From positions 186,001 to 250,000 of the forward strand of contig OZ240228.1 in assembly GCA_965197795.1 (NCBI GenBank): a stretch of DNA of 64,000 nucleotides, read 5' to 3'. Shown piece by piece: positions 46,073-55,940 of this stretch; within the stretch, counting starts at the first letter, position 1; each line of letters opens with the position of its first letter. This stretch comes from WHTK01 sp965197795 (GTDB lineage Bacteria; Chloroflexota; Dehalococcoidia; DSTF01; WHTK01). Under the pieces are notes generated by a model. The model did no database searches, was not told the DNA's origin, and saw nothing but the letters and a program-made list of their open reading frames with translations. The position numbers and the translations under genes were made by a program.

Positions 46073-48149
46073 ATGCGAATACTCATGTGTCCACCTCAAC
46101 ACTTCGGTGTCGAGTACGTGATCAATCCATGGATGCAAGGCAATGTCGGTGCGGGGTCGGCTTCGAGAGCCCTGTTGCAGTGGCAGGGCTTGCGCGAAAT
46201 CCTCGAGGAACAGGCGGCCGTCCAGACCATCGAGTCGATCGAAGGGCTACCCGATATGTGCTTCGCCGCAAATGGCGGTTTCGTCCTGGAAGACGTCTTC
46301 GTCCCTGCGGTGTTCAGCGTTCCGCAACGCAGCCCCGAATCGGCTCTCTACACATCCTGGGCGGAAAACAACGGTTTCAGAGTCGTCCAGTTACCCGTCG
46401 ACCACGCCTTCGAGGGCGAGGGCGATGCGCTCTGGTGGCCAGATAGTGAACCCATCCTTTGGGCGGGATACGGTGTTCGAAGCAGCCTCGAATCTCATCG
46501 CGATCTATCCGAACTGCTGAACGTCGAAGTCGTTTCGCTGCGCTTGGTGGACGAGCGGTTCTACCATCTTGACACGTGCTTCGTACCGCTCCCCGAAGGT
46601 CGAATCATGTATTTCCCCGCCGCGTTTGACGACCGCTCGCGAGCTGTTATCGAGAAGCACGCGCGTCCGGAAAATCGGATCGAGGTGGGCGACCGGGACG
46701 CGCTCAATTTCGCTTGTAACGTCGTCCGCTTGGGTAAATCATTGATAACCAATGCTGCCTCCGACGAGCTTCGGACTGCACTGGATAAATGGGGATATGT
46801 CGTCCGAACCACCCCCATGGATGAGTTCATGAAGGCCGGCGGGGCCGCAAAGTGTCTATCCTTGCTGCTCGATCAAGCAACGCCGGACACCTCCACATTC
46901 AGCCGACGCGAGCCGGCAGCCTCTCCGATTTCTACCGAAGTAGTCGACCTCAGAGGTCATCTCCTAGACGATGGGATACTGACCCGAGCGCTTGACGCCG
47001 TGACCCTGTCCGGCGGGAGTTTCCGGTTGGAGAACTTCCGCGCTGGAGAGCGTAGCGACCAGATGAGCCATGCTCGTTTTGCCGTGAGCGCGCCGGAAAA
47101 AAGCACGCTGGACGAGATCATCGAGCAGCTACAACGCTATGGCGCAGAGACCGCTTCCGAGACAACGTCCGCTCTACTAACAAGTGTTACGCAAGACGGG
47201 GTTGCCCCTGAGGACTTCTACTCCTCGACGATCTACCCGACCGATATTCAGGTTGATGGCCGGTGGATACCGGTTGATCGCCAACGGATGGATGCGGCGA
47301 TCGTCGTCGACACCAAAGGCACTCCGAGCGCCGTCTGCATGCTGATGCGCGACCTCAAAAGGGTGACCTAGTCGTCTGTCACGCAGACGGCGTACGTGTT
47401 CGTCTCCCCGATACCCGTCGCGCAGAGCGCGAATTTGCGTTCATGAGTGCCGGCGTCTCGAGCGAACGTCGAGTCGAAAGTGACATCGAAAGCTCGCCTG
47501 GGAGATGCGGCGCATCCGCGCAAGAAAAGGTCGTATCGTGGTCGTGGCCGGCCCGGTCGTCATCCACACGGGCGCGGGTCCTCACCTCGCGAAGCTCATT
47601 CGGAACGGCTACGTACAGGCACTCCTGGCCGGCAACGCCTTAGCCGTACACGACATAGAAACGAACCTCTTCGGCACGTCTCTCGGCGTTGATTTGAAGC
47701 GGGGTTTAGGGGTCCAGGGCGGACACCAGCACCATTTGAAGGCCAGCAATCGCATACGCCAGGCCGGATCCATCCAGGAAGCGGTCGCGGCCGGCATCGT
47801 CGATGAAGCCGTAATGTACGAATGCGTTCAAGCCCAGGTACCTTACGTACTGGCAGGTTCCATACGTGACGACGGTCCGTTACCCGAGACCGTGATGGAT
47901 CTCATCGATGCGCAAACTGCCTATGCGGATGCGATTAGAGGTGCCGATATGATCCTCATGTTGTCTTCAATGCTGCACGCTATCGGAACCGCCAAGATGA
48001 CGCCCGCGGGCGTAAGGCTAGTGTGTGTGGACATCAACCCGACCGTCGTTACGAAACTCGCGGACCGGGGTAGCCTCGAATCAACCGGCATCGTTACCGA
48101 CGTCGGACTCGTCCTCAATCTTCTCACGGCGCGTCTTCTCGACAACTAG
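46073..48149 (+). pseudogene. agrE: AgrE-type arginine dihydrolase/ornithine cyclodeaminase, two frameshifts
   Basis: The N-terminal frame (46073-47371) is a guanidine-modifying domain: ILMCPPQHFGVEYVINPWM, the MCFAANGGFV strand, the catalytic His in FYHLDTCFVPLP and the catalytic Cys in AGGAAKCLSLLLD. It continues as a linker domain. Near 47371 the frame moves to VVCHADGVRVRLPDTRRAER and near 47497 to one with VVVAGPVVIHTGAG, GNALAVHDIETNLFGTSLGVD, VLAGSIRDDGPLP and VCVDINPTVVTKLADRGS, the ornithine cyclodeaminase (LOR/SDH-type) domain. Repaired it is about 692 residues, the length of cyanobacterial AgrE. It would convert arginine to ornithine, then to proline. Each shift equals one missing base. 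Confidence 0.82.
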
Positions 48150-48241
48150 GAGAACTTGCCGTAAAGACTGAACCAAAGCTATCGATAGGTGGATCGCTGG
48201 TCACGGTGCAGCGATTCTGTCGTCGAAGAGCGAGGGTGTAA

Positions 48242-48340
48242 AAACCAAACACGATCGGGCGATAGTGTCACGTCGTCCGGGCCTGCAGCGCTCGTCTTAG
48301 GTTCTCGATCTCGGCCCGTAGTCTCAGCTTCTCGTGCCCA
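48242..48340 (-). repeat. Diverged copy of the 42825 fragment, island right end
   Basis: On the minus strand GHEKLRLRAEIENLRRALQA matches GHEELGLQAEIGNLRRALRG at 42825, and both are followed by a shared ACGATC-N2-GCGATAGTGTC type flank. The rest of 48150-48490 holds no gene. It contains CCCTAATT copies near 48390 and 48411 and GTTAGCAGCTTGCA near 48461 that recur at the left end of the island. Confidence 0.55.
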
Positions 48341-48490
48341 CCAGCATTCTGAGTAGTTTCTTCCCTCAAACCCCGTTCGGAGCCGACCCCCTAATTGACG
48401 GTGCTCGCAACTCCCTAATTGCTCGCAGCTTGCATGTTGTATCCAGGTTCCAGAAGCTCGTTAGCAGCTTGCATTGGACCAGGATAATTA

Positions 48491-48561
<71 letters not shown>

Positions 48562-48625
48562 CGGCACACGCCGCGTCGAAATGGGCGTTCACGCGAGTCC
48601 CGATTTGGTTAGCGTCGAGAAGCGC

Positions 48626-49999
48626 TTAGGCGCCGTCGATTGGTACTGCGATCGGTGCTTCTAGCTCCGTGCGCCCGAAATGGACCTCTTCCAGCATGTC
48701 GAGGCCGTTGACGCCCCTGGGCACAATGGCGCCACCTCCGCGCATGCGGAACAGCTCGGGCTTCTCGACACCGGGCGGGATCACGCCTCGTTCGGCGAAG
48801 TCATGCATGGCACCGAGCAACTTTCGGCGGCTCCTGATGATCATCGCGTCAGAGGTCCCGAGGTGCTCCTGGGTGCGGTCGTAGATCCGACCCATCGTTT
48901 CCTGGGCCATCGGGTCCTGGGCAGGGCCTGGGACGCCAGTGTACGTACCCATTTCGCTCTGCAGGTCGCGGTCGATCAAATAGTCGTTGTCTTTGTTGGC
49001 GATGGGGCGGAAGCGGCCCAACGGGCCAGTGGTATCCGGCAAGAACGTGCGGGCCTGCTGAGCGCCGGGCTGTCGCTGTCCATAGGGGTCGTATTTGCCC
49101 AACGGGTCGCGGCGGAAGTAGCCGAACTTGAGGCCGCCAATGCCCTCGGTCTCCGGCGGAAGCACCGGCTGCGGGCCGATATTCCATACCATCGTGTTCT
49201 CATCGTCGAGCGGCACCCAGGCGATGCACGAGTTCTTGATGCCGGCCAAGCCCGGGGCATTCATCGTGTAGAAGGGCATCAAATAGTGCCCCATGCGCCA
49301 GTATTCGGTATCCTCCTCGGCATCCCGAATTGCCGAGTAACTGGCGCCGATTTCGTGTTCGCGGGCCTCAAACCGGGCTTCACGTTGCCTGGTGATGTAG
49401 TAGTCGATGCTGCCCGGCATCGTGTTCTCTGTCTTGACGTGGCCCGAGTGCAGGAAGAAGGCGTGCACCGTGTCGATGTCGCCTTCGAGGGCCTGCATGT
49501 AGTTGCACTCTTCGAGGCGGGTCCAGACCCTGCACTCTGGGTCGAGGTTAGGCAGCAGCTCAGGCAGCGGCGGCGGTACGGCCAGTGGACCCATGTAAGC
49601 CCAGATGATGCCGTTGCGCTCCTGGGTCGGGTACGCTTTCGCCCTTACCTTGTTCTTGAAGTTGCTCTCGGCCGGCTCGGAGGGCATGTCGACGCAGGCG
49701 CCGGTAACGTCGAACTTCCAGCCGTGGTATACGCAACGTAGGCCGTCCTCCTCGTTGCGACCAAAGAACAACGAGGCCCCTCGGTGCGGGCAAGAGTTCC
49801 GAATTATGCCGACATCACCGGAGGTGACGCGAAAGGCAATCAGATCCTCGCCCAGGAGTCGCAACCGTCGTGGAGGCCCGTCTCCCTGGGGCAGCTCACT
49901 GGGCATCAAGGCTGGAATCCAGTACTGACGCAGCAACTCCCCCATTCGTGTATCGGGCCCCACCTGGCACATAAGGTCATTGTCTTGCGATGAGAGCAT
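48626..49999 (-). CDS. Rieske aromatic ring-hydroxylating oxygenase, alpha subunit (second copy)
   Basis: 457 residues, related to 41281-42606. The Rieske ligands are SCPHRGASLFFGRNEEDGL and CVYHGWKFD. The catalytic region is ALEGDIDTVHAFFLHSGH, where the iron ligands are expected (E-G-D-I-D-x-x-H-x4-H). It begins LSSQDNDLMCQVGPDTRMGE. It lies 64 bases outside the island repeat, convergent with the island. Its start at 49999 has GGAGGATCT upstream. Confidence 0.92.
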   Translation of the reverse strand: MLSSQDNDLMCQVGPDTRMGELLRQYWIPALMPSELPQGDGPPRRLRLLGEDLIAFRVTSGDVGIIRNSCPHRGASLFFGRNEEDGLRCVYHGWKFDVTGACVDMPSEPAESNFKNKVRAKAYPTQERNGIIWAYMGPLAVPPPLPELLPNLDPECRVWTRLEECNYMQALEGDIDTVHAFFLHSGHVKTENTMPGSIDYYITRQREARFEAREHEIGASYSAIRDAEEDTEYWRMGHYLMPFYTMNAPGLAGIKNSCIAWVPLDDENTMVWNIGPQPVLPPETEGIGGLKFGYFRRDPLGKYDPYGQRQPGAQQARTFLPDTTGPLGRFRPIANKDNDYLIDRDLQSEMGTYTGVPGPAQDPMAQETMGRIYDRTQEHLGTSDAMIIRSRRKLLGAMHDFAERGVIPPGVEKPELFRMRGGGAIVPRGVNGLDMLEEVHFGRTELEAPIAVPIDGA

Positions 50000-50270
50000 C
50001 AGATCCTCCCGAACTCTGCACTTTGCAGCTCGATTGCGCGGGCATATTAATACTCACTACTTCTATCACTGACTGACCAAATGTCAATGCGAGGTGCTTC
50101 GAGCTCTGGACGCTATGCCGTCGCTCGCTGGGTTGAGGTGCCCACTCCGAGATAAGAGCCGGTCATGCGCCGAGAAAATTGACAGCCTTACTCCCTGACG
50201 ACAGAATCACCGCCATGAATGTCAGCGATGACCGTGACCAGACGATGCGAGCCAGGGAAGTCTGGGCCCG

Positions 50271-50960
50271 ATGAACGGCATCCACGACATGGGCGGCATG
50301 CACGGCTTCGGGCCCGTGGTCCGCGAAGATCACGAGCCCGTCTTCCACGAGCCCTGGGAGGGACGCACCTACGCGGCGTGGGTCCTCTTCGCGGCGAAGG
50401 TACCCGCGCCGTATCCGGGCTTCCGTCGCAACTACATCGAGAGCATCGCGCCGGCAATATATCTTGAGATGAGCTACTACGAACGCTTCCTGGAAGCCGT
50501 GATTCATGGGGCCATCGACGCCGGCATGATAACGGCTGAGGAGCTGGAGGCCCGCGTCAGCCGCCAGCGAGAAGACCCGGCCGCCTCGATGCCGAAACGC
50601 GAGGATCCAAAAGAAGTGTCCGAGGTTCACGGGCGGCTCAAGACCCAGCTGAGACCCGCGGCCGAAGGGCGGACGCCTCGTTTCAAGCGGGGCGATGCGG
50701 TGACGGCGATAAACGTCAGCCGTTTCGGTCACAACCGCCTGCCGCGTTATATCCGCGGCAAGCGAGGCGTCGTCGAGCGAGTGAACGGGCTGTATCCGAT
50801 CGAGGACGAGAAGGCGTTTGGCGATGACCCGACGCCGCAAGCTGTCTACACGGTGGGCTTCGATGGCGTCGAGGTGTGGGGCCCGGAGTGCGAGCCCAAC
50901 CTGCGCGTGTATCTCGAGCTGTGGGAGGGCTATCTAGCCCTGGGTTCCCCATCAAGGTAA
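50271..50960 (+). CDS. nthB: Nitrile hydratase beta subunit
   Basis: 229 residues. The N-terminus MNGIHDMGGMHGFGPVVRED is the family hallmark. Then HEPWEGRTYAAWVLFA, a variable middle, and the C-terminal barrel RFKRGDAVTAINV, HNRLPRYIRGKRGVVERVNG and TVGFDGVEVWG follow. It pairs with the alpha subunit to hydrate nitriles to amides. Beta comes before alpha here, the order usual for cobalt-type enzymes. The alpha gene follows after 16 bases. Confidence 0.95.
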   Translation: MNGIHDMGGMHGFGPVVREDHEPVFHEPWEGRTYAAWVLFAAKVPAPYPGFRRNYIESIAPAIYLEMSYYERFLEAVIHGAIDAGMITAEELEARVSRQREDPAASMPKREDPKEVSEVHGRLKTQLRPAAEGRTPRFKRGDAVTAINVSRFGHNRLPRYIRGKRGVVERVNGLYPIEDEKAFGDDPTPQAVYTVGFDGVEVWGPECEPNLRVYLELWEGYLALGSPSR

Positions 50961-50976
50961 GGAAGGACCGACCACT

Positions 50977-51582
50977 ATGGAACACCATCCCGAACCGGAG
51001 TCTTTCGCCGCGCTACGCACCAAGGCGCTCGAGTCGTTGCTGGTCGAGAAAGGCATCATTACGACCGACGCGGTCGACGCGCTGGTGCAGGCCTACGAAG
51101 AAGACATCGGGCCGCGTAACGGAGCGCGCGTCGTCGCCCGCGCCTGGCTCGACCCGGAGTACAAGGCTCGTCTCCTGAGCGACGGCACGGAGGCGATCAA
51201 AGAGATGGGCTTCATCAGCGGCCAGGGAGCCGAGTTCGTCGCGGTTGAGAACACGCCCGAGGTTCACAACCTGATCGTTTGCACCTTGTGCTCTTGCTAC
51301 CCGGCAGGACTGCTGGGCTTGCCGCCCAAGTGGTACAAGGACTTCGCGTACCGCAGCCGCGCCGTTATCGAGCCGCGGGCGGTGCTGAGCGAGTTCGGCG
51401 TCGAGCTGCCGGAGTCGAAGGAGGTACGCGTCTGGGACAGCACCGCGGAGCTGCGGTACATGGTCCTGCCGGAGCGTCCTCAAGGTACCGAGGGCCTCAG
51501 CGAGGACGAGCTGACCGAGATCATCAGCCGCGATTCGATGATCGGCGTCGCGCTGGTGCCGTCTTCGGCAGCGGCGGTGTAG
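50977..51582 (+). CDS. nthA: Nitrile hydratase alpha subunit, cobalt type
   Basis: 201 residues with the metal claw VCTLCSCYPAGLLGLPP. The Thr in CTLCSC marks the cobalt type; iron enzymes have Ser. Two of the Cys should be oxidised to sulfinic and sulfenic acid. Downstream conserved parts are YKDFAYRSRAVIEPRAVL and VWDSTAELRYMVLPERP. Preceded by AAGGAAGG. The accessory gene begins 2 bases after its stop. Confidence 0.96.
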   Translation: MEHHPEPESFAALRTKALESLLVEKGIITTDAVDALVQAYEEDIGPRNGARVVARAWLDPEYKARLLSDGTEAIKEMGFISGQGAEFVAVENTPEVHNLIVCTLCSCYPAGLLGLPPKWYKDFAYRSRAVIEPRAVLSEFGVELPESKEVRVWDSTAELRYMVLPERPQGTEGLSEDELTEIISRDSMIGVALVPSSAAAV

Positions 51583-51584
51583 CG

Positions 51585-51977
51585 ATGACGAGCAGCAATT
51601 CAAGCAGTGCAGCCGACCCGGAAGTCGCCAACATGGAAGGTGTAGAGGCGTTGCCGCGCAAGAACGGCGAGCTGGTCTTTGACGCCCTGTGGGAAGGCCG
51701 CGTCTTCGGCATGGCGGTGGCGCTGAATGATCAGGGGGTGTATCCCTGGCGCGACTTCCGCGACCAGCTCGTGGAGCGGATCGCGGAGGCCGACGCCCAC
51801 AGCGACCCGTCGAGCTACTACGAGCGCTTCCTTGCTGCCTTCGAACGTCTCGCGCTGACCAGGGGCCTGGTTTCCCCCGACGAGCTGGACCAGCGCACCG
51901 AAGAGTACGCCAGCGGCGAGCGTGACGACTTCGAGGACGACCTCGATCACGGGGAGCATGGACACCACCACCACTAA
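51585..51977 (+). CDS. Nitrile hydratase accessory protein with His-rich tail
   Basis: 130 residues. It resembles the N-terminal part of the beta subunit (VFDALWEGRVFGMAVALND, YYERFLAAFERLALTRGLVS), as known for nitrile hydratase activators that swap or load the cobalt-bearing alpha subunit. The acidic C-terminus ends in HGEHGHHHH, a likely cobalt-binding tail. The start at 51585 was chosen because it directly follows the alpha gene. Confidence 0.85.
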   Translation: MTSSNSSSAADPEVANMEGVEALPRKNGELVFDALWEGRVFGMAVALNDQGVYPWRDFRDQLVERIAEADAHSDPSSYYERFLAAFERLALTRGLVSPDELDQRTEEYASGERDDFEDDLDHGEHGHHHH

Positions 51978-52026
51978 GGCGTCCTGCTGAAGGGCAGCTG
52001 AGGCGGGTCTGCGGGTTCACGTGCCG

Positions 52027-52080
52027 ATGGATGTTAGGGTGCAGCCGCGCTCGGAGCGTCGGGGGCTGCTTAAGGCGTAG
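52027..52080 (+). pseudogene. Scar of a kinase-AAA-TPR gene tail
   Basis: Reads MDVRVQPRSERRGLLKA and TAG, matching the ending at 34908. Lies between nitrile hydratase and an MFS gene, 56 bases before the latter. Confidence 0.5.
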
Positions 52081-52135
52081 CGCCTAGGAGACGCTCGTAG
52101 CTCGACCTTGAGGGTGGCCGGAAGGACATCTGTCC

Positions 52136-53410
52136 ATGAGCAATGCGACCTTCCCGCCACCGGCTTTCCGTCACCGTGACTTCAGCCTGTTCTGGACCGG
52201 CGCCGTACTCTCACAAATCGGCAATCAGTTCACCGTAGTCGCCATGGCGTGGCAGATCTATGAGCTGACTGACTCACCGCTGCAAATCGGCTTGCTCGGG
52301 CTGGGCAGAGCTTTGCCGCAAATATCGTTGGCGCTGGTCGGCGGTGTGCTGGCCGATGCGATCGACCGGCGCAGGCTGCTGATGTCGGTGCAGCTGATCC
52401 AGCTCGGTGTGGGGGTCGGCCTAACAGTCCTGACTTTCGCGGACGCGATCACGCCGAGCCTGCTATTTGGCTCGGCGGTGCTTCTATCTTTTGGCGCCGC
52501 CCTGGAGAACCCGCCGCGCCAGGCGATCGTGCCGAGCCTGGTCCCGGCCGCGGACCTCTCCTCAGCGGTCGCACTTAACACGACTCAGCGCAGCATCGGG
52601 CTAATCCTCGGGCCCTCACTGGCCGGCGTCGTGTTGGCCCTCTCCGGGCCGGGGTTGTGCTACCTGCTCGACTCGGTGTCCTGGCTGGTCATGCTGCTGG
52701 CGCTGGCGTTGATCCGCACGCGCCCGGCGCAACGACAGCGAATCGCCATCATGTCCATCGAATCGATGCTTGCCGGGGCCAAGTTTGTCTTACGGCAGCG
52801 GGTGATATTTCCCTTCATGCTGCTCGACTTTGGCGCCACGCTGTTCGGTGCTCCGGTGGCGCTGTTCCCGATCTTCGCGCGAGACATCTTTGAGGTTGGC
52901 CCGCTTGGTCTGGGCCTGATGTATGCGGCGCCGGCGGTCGGAGCGATCATCACCGGCGTCATCATGAGTTCGCGGCCGCAGATTCGTGAGGCGGGCAGGT
53001 GGGTGATCATCGGAGTGCTGTTCTTTGGGATATGCCTCGTCTTGTTCGCCATTGTTCCGTTCTTCTGGTTGGCGCTGCTGTTCCTGGCAGGAACCGGAGT
53101 CGGCAACACGATCAGCAGCGTACTCAGAGGTACGGCGAACCAGATCCTGACGCCGGACCACCTGCGCGGCCGGATGTCCTCGATCAACAGCGCGTTCGTG
53201 ATGGGCGGCCCGCAGCTGGGTCAATTCAGGTCTGGTGTCGTCGCCGATTTCTGGGGGGCATCGGCGGCGGGCGCGATTGGTGGTATCGGCGCCGTCCTCT
53301 GTGCCATCGGCATCGCGCTGGTCCCCGGGGTAATGCGCTTTCGCCTCGTAACAGAAGAAGCGGTAGAAGTCACGGCCGCGGAATCGACGGTCGAGCCGAA
53401 GGGGGTGTAG
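52136..53410 (+). CDS. MFS transporter, EntS/multidrug exporter-like
   Basis: 424 residues with about 12 TM helices. The N-terminus FRHRDFSLFWTGAVLSQIGNQFTVVAMAWQ and the motif GVLADAIDRRRLLM are typical of EntS-like exporters (MFS_3). NPPRQAIVPSLVPAADLSSAVALN and TPDHLRGRMSSINSAFVMGG are also family marks. It probably exports a small molecule; the substrate is unknown. Confidence 0.9.
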   Translation: MSNATFPPPAFRHRDFSLFWTGAVLSQIGNQFTVVAMAWQIYELTDSPLQIGLLGLGRALPQISLALVGGVLADAIDRRRLLMSVQLIQLGVGVGLTVLTFADAITPSLLFGSAVLLSFGAALENPPRQAIVPSLVPAADLSSAVALNTTQRSIGLILGPSLAGVVLALSGPGLCYLLDSVSWLVMLLALALIRTRPAQRQRIAIMSIESMLAGAKFVLRQRVIFPFMLLDFGATLFGAPVALFPIFARDIFEVGPLGLGLMYAAPAVGAIITGVIMSSRPQIREAGRWVIIGVLFFGICLVLFAIVPFFWLALLFLAGTGVGNTISSVLRGTANQILTPDHLRGRMSSINSAFVMGGPQLGQFRSGVVADFWGASAAGAIGGIGAVLCAIGIALVPGVMRFRLVTEEAVEVTAAESTVEPKGV

Positions 53411-53487
53411 CCGCCGGCGAGCGCGACGGCATAAACCACGCGCCGAGCAGGGCGTGGTCCTCGAGTGGCTGCTCATCGAGTCGGGTG

Positions 53488-53555
53488 GTACTTGACTTTG
53501 AGGTCAGGACATGAAAATGCAGCCTGCGCTGGGGCGTCGAGGGCTGCTGCAGGCT
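53488..53555 (+). pseudogene. Scar of a kinase-AAA-TPR gene tail
   Basis: LDFEVRT-like lead, then after a shift MKMQPALGRRGLLQA: the same tail as at 34908. About 23 codons remain, with a small internal deletion. Confidence 0.5.
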
Positions 53556-53674
53556 ATAGCCAGCCAGGACAGTATTGGTAGCAAACCCAAGACCGGCGCT
53601 TTAGTCATCATTCATTGTCCTCAGACTAGACGTTGTCGGAGGTCAGCCCTACCGCCCTCCGGCTGCTGCATGGG

Positions 53675-54110
53675 TCACTGGCAGGCCACCCAGAGGTCGT
53701 CCAAGGTGACAGTCGTGGGACTCGCGGACACGGTTACCGCTGTACTTCCTAGCCAGACGCATAGTGGGTCTGTGTGTCCGCAGCCACGAAGATATCGTAC
53801 GAGCCGCCGTCGACCATCAGCGTGAGTCGGCCAACGTCGTCAGTGATGCCAGAGAGCGAGGCAGGCTGAACGGACCCACCACCTAACAGCTCTACATTGA
53901 CCCTGGCTCCCTCTAGGGCCTTCCCAGGGGCAAAGCCGAACCCTGAGGCGCATTCTCATCTGCTCGCAGTTCTATGACGAGTTCGTAGACACCTTTGTCA
54001 TCTACATCGCTTCGGCCGGTGCCCAAACTCCAGTCGTCGACGCTTAGAGCCAACACGGTGAGGACCACAAGGGTCACTCCTATCGCCAGCGCCGCAATTC
54101 CTGGTTTCAT
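53675..54110 (-). pseudogene. Small exported protein with a carboxypeptidase-regulatory-like domain, two frameshifts
   Basis: The start at 54110 gives MKPGIAALAIGVTLVVLTVL as signal/anchor and VYELVIELRADENAPQG. One base later the frame reads GFAPGKALEGARVNVELLGG, DVGRLTLMVDGGSYDIFVAA. Another shift near 53775 gives WLGSTAVTVSASPTTVTLDD and WVACQ with TGA at 53675. The G-x-V-x-V-...-D-x-G-x-(Y)-x-(I/V) pattern is that of small beta-sandwich (CarboxypepD_reg-like) domains. No function can be assigned. Confidence 0.55.
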
Positions 54111-54232
54111 CTGTTCGCCTCCTACCTGTTGCTACTGACGATCTGCAACTCAAGAAGGTTCCAAATCCTGGCCTTTCGAGCGACTTGAACTTGTGCCATG
54201 TTGTAGCTACGTTCATCCGGGAGCACGGACGT

Positions 54233-54329
54233 GAGCACCTAGGCTTCGCCATCGCCGAGTTCCAGGACATGAAAATGGAGCCTACAACCGGAACAGGCGC
54301 TCGGGCGCAAGGGGCTGCTGAAGGCGTAG
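54233..54329 (+). pseudogene. Scar of a kinase-AAA-TPR gene tail
   Basis: EHLGFAIAEFQDMKMEP and, in the next frame, GLLKA with TAG. It is nearly the same as HLDFAIAEFQAMKMQP ... GLLKA at 34908. The most complete of the scars; no gene body precedes it. The rest of 54111-54528 shows nothing else. Confidence 0.6.
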
Positions 54330-54528
54330 GCACGTGATCGGCTCATCGTGTTCGCTCATAGCGTCTCCCAACAACAGTCAGACGCCCCAGGCAGTGCTGG
54401 GGCATCGTAGACTGCTATAGGCGAGGTGTGGATGGAAATCGATATCATCCCAAACATTTCTCGAGTTTAGGGGCCGAAGCAGTTTCTTCAACTTTGCCCG
54501 AAGTTAGGTCGAGTAAGACTCTCGGTAG

Positions 54529-55822
54529 ATGGACACAGTCGACGTTGCTATCGTCGCGGCATTTGTCGTAGTCTTCGCCGCTGTATCGGAGCGGCTTTCC
54601 AAGACGATAATCACCGGCCCGATGCTGTTCGTAGCATTCGGCTTCGTCGTCGGCCCGAAGGCGCTTGGCGTCGTCGACTTGAGCCTTGACAACGAGCTGG
54701 TGCGTACATTAGCCGAACTTACCCTCGTCCTAGTGCTATTTGTCGACGCGGCCCGGATCGACCTGCGAGTGCTTAGCCGAAACAGCCAGGTGCCGACTCG
54801 TCTCCTCGGCATCGGTCTCCCGTTGACCGTAGCTCTCGGAACGCTCGCCGGCGTCTTGTTGTTCGATGAATTCAGCGTTTGGGAGGCAGCCCTGCTGGCC
54901 GCTGTTCTTGCTCCGACTGACGCGGCGCTCGGTCTGGCGGTAGTCGGCAGTCCCCGCGTGCCGGTTCGGATTCGCCAGGCTTTGAACGTGGAGAGCGGTC
55001 TTAACGACGGCATAGCCGTGCCGATCGTGGCGCTCTGCATAGCGGGCGCCGGCGCGGCTGAAACGCTTCAGCCGGCTGGCTTCTGGGTAGAGTTCGCCCT
55101 GAAACAAATCGGCTTCGGACTCCTAGTAGGGATTGGTGCTGGACTCGTCGTCGGCTCCGTGGTGGACCGTGCCACTCACGCAGACTGGATGAATCGCACC
55201 TTCCAGCATCTTGCGATCCTTGCAGTCCCGTCCTCTCATTTGCCCTCGTGGAGGCGGTGGATGCCAACGGATTCATCGCCGCGTTCGTCGCCGGGCTTGT
55301 TTTGGGGAACGTGACTCGTCACCTTTCGATGAGCCTCCTGGACTTCTCCGAGGAGGAAGGGCAACTCCTGGTTCTCCTCACGTTTATGATCTTCGGTGGC
55401 GCTTTCGTCGGGCCGGCGCTCGATGAGTTCACTTGGCGCATCGCGCTTTACGCGGTATTGAGCCTAGTCGTGGTCCGATCCATTCCAGTGGCGGTGTCGC
55501 TTTTCGGTATGCGCTTTCATTTGGACACATTGGCTTTTCTTGGATGGTTCGGTCCGAGGAGGCTAGCCTCGATCGTTTTCGGCCTGCTTGTCCTGGAGGA
55601 GATGGACGTAGCTGGCCGGCAAGAAATTTTCCTTATCGTGACCTGGACTATTCTTCTGAGCGTTATTGCCCATGGGCTGACCGCCCAGCCCTTCGCGAGT
55701 TGGTACGGGACAAGGCCGACGCAATGGCTGAGGAACCAGGAATGCCGGAGATGGTGGAGGTCGAGGAACTGCCAACGCGCGCTCGCCTGCGTCAGGTCCG
55801 CCCGGCTCCGGACCCGGAGTGA
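54529..55822 (+). pseudogene. Na+/H+ antiporter (CPA1 family), two frameshifts
   Basis: Frame one (54529 to about 55230) has ITGPMLFVAFGFVVGPKALG, LVLFVDAARIDLRVL, AVLAPTDAALGLAVV and ALNVESGLNDGIAVPIVAL, the ion-binding TM5/TM6 signatures. Near 55232 the frame shifts to VEAVDANGFIAAFVAGLVLG and WFGPRRLASIVFGLLVLEEM. Near 55715 it shifts again to DKADAMAEEPGMPEMVEVEE, ending at 55822. Both equal one lost base. Repaired it is about 430 residues, normal for bacterial CPA1 exchangers that trade Na+ for H+ across the membrane. Confidence 0.78.
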
Positions 55823-55940
55823 CGAAGAAAACTAATTAGCGCTGAGAGAAGCGGGATTTGGCGACCAGCTGGGGCGGTGAGGCGGCTGAAGGCGTAGTCT
55901 ACGGGACGAACGTCTTGGGGCCTTGGGAGGGGTCTGACAC

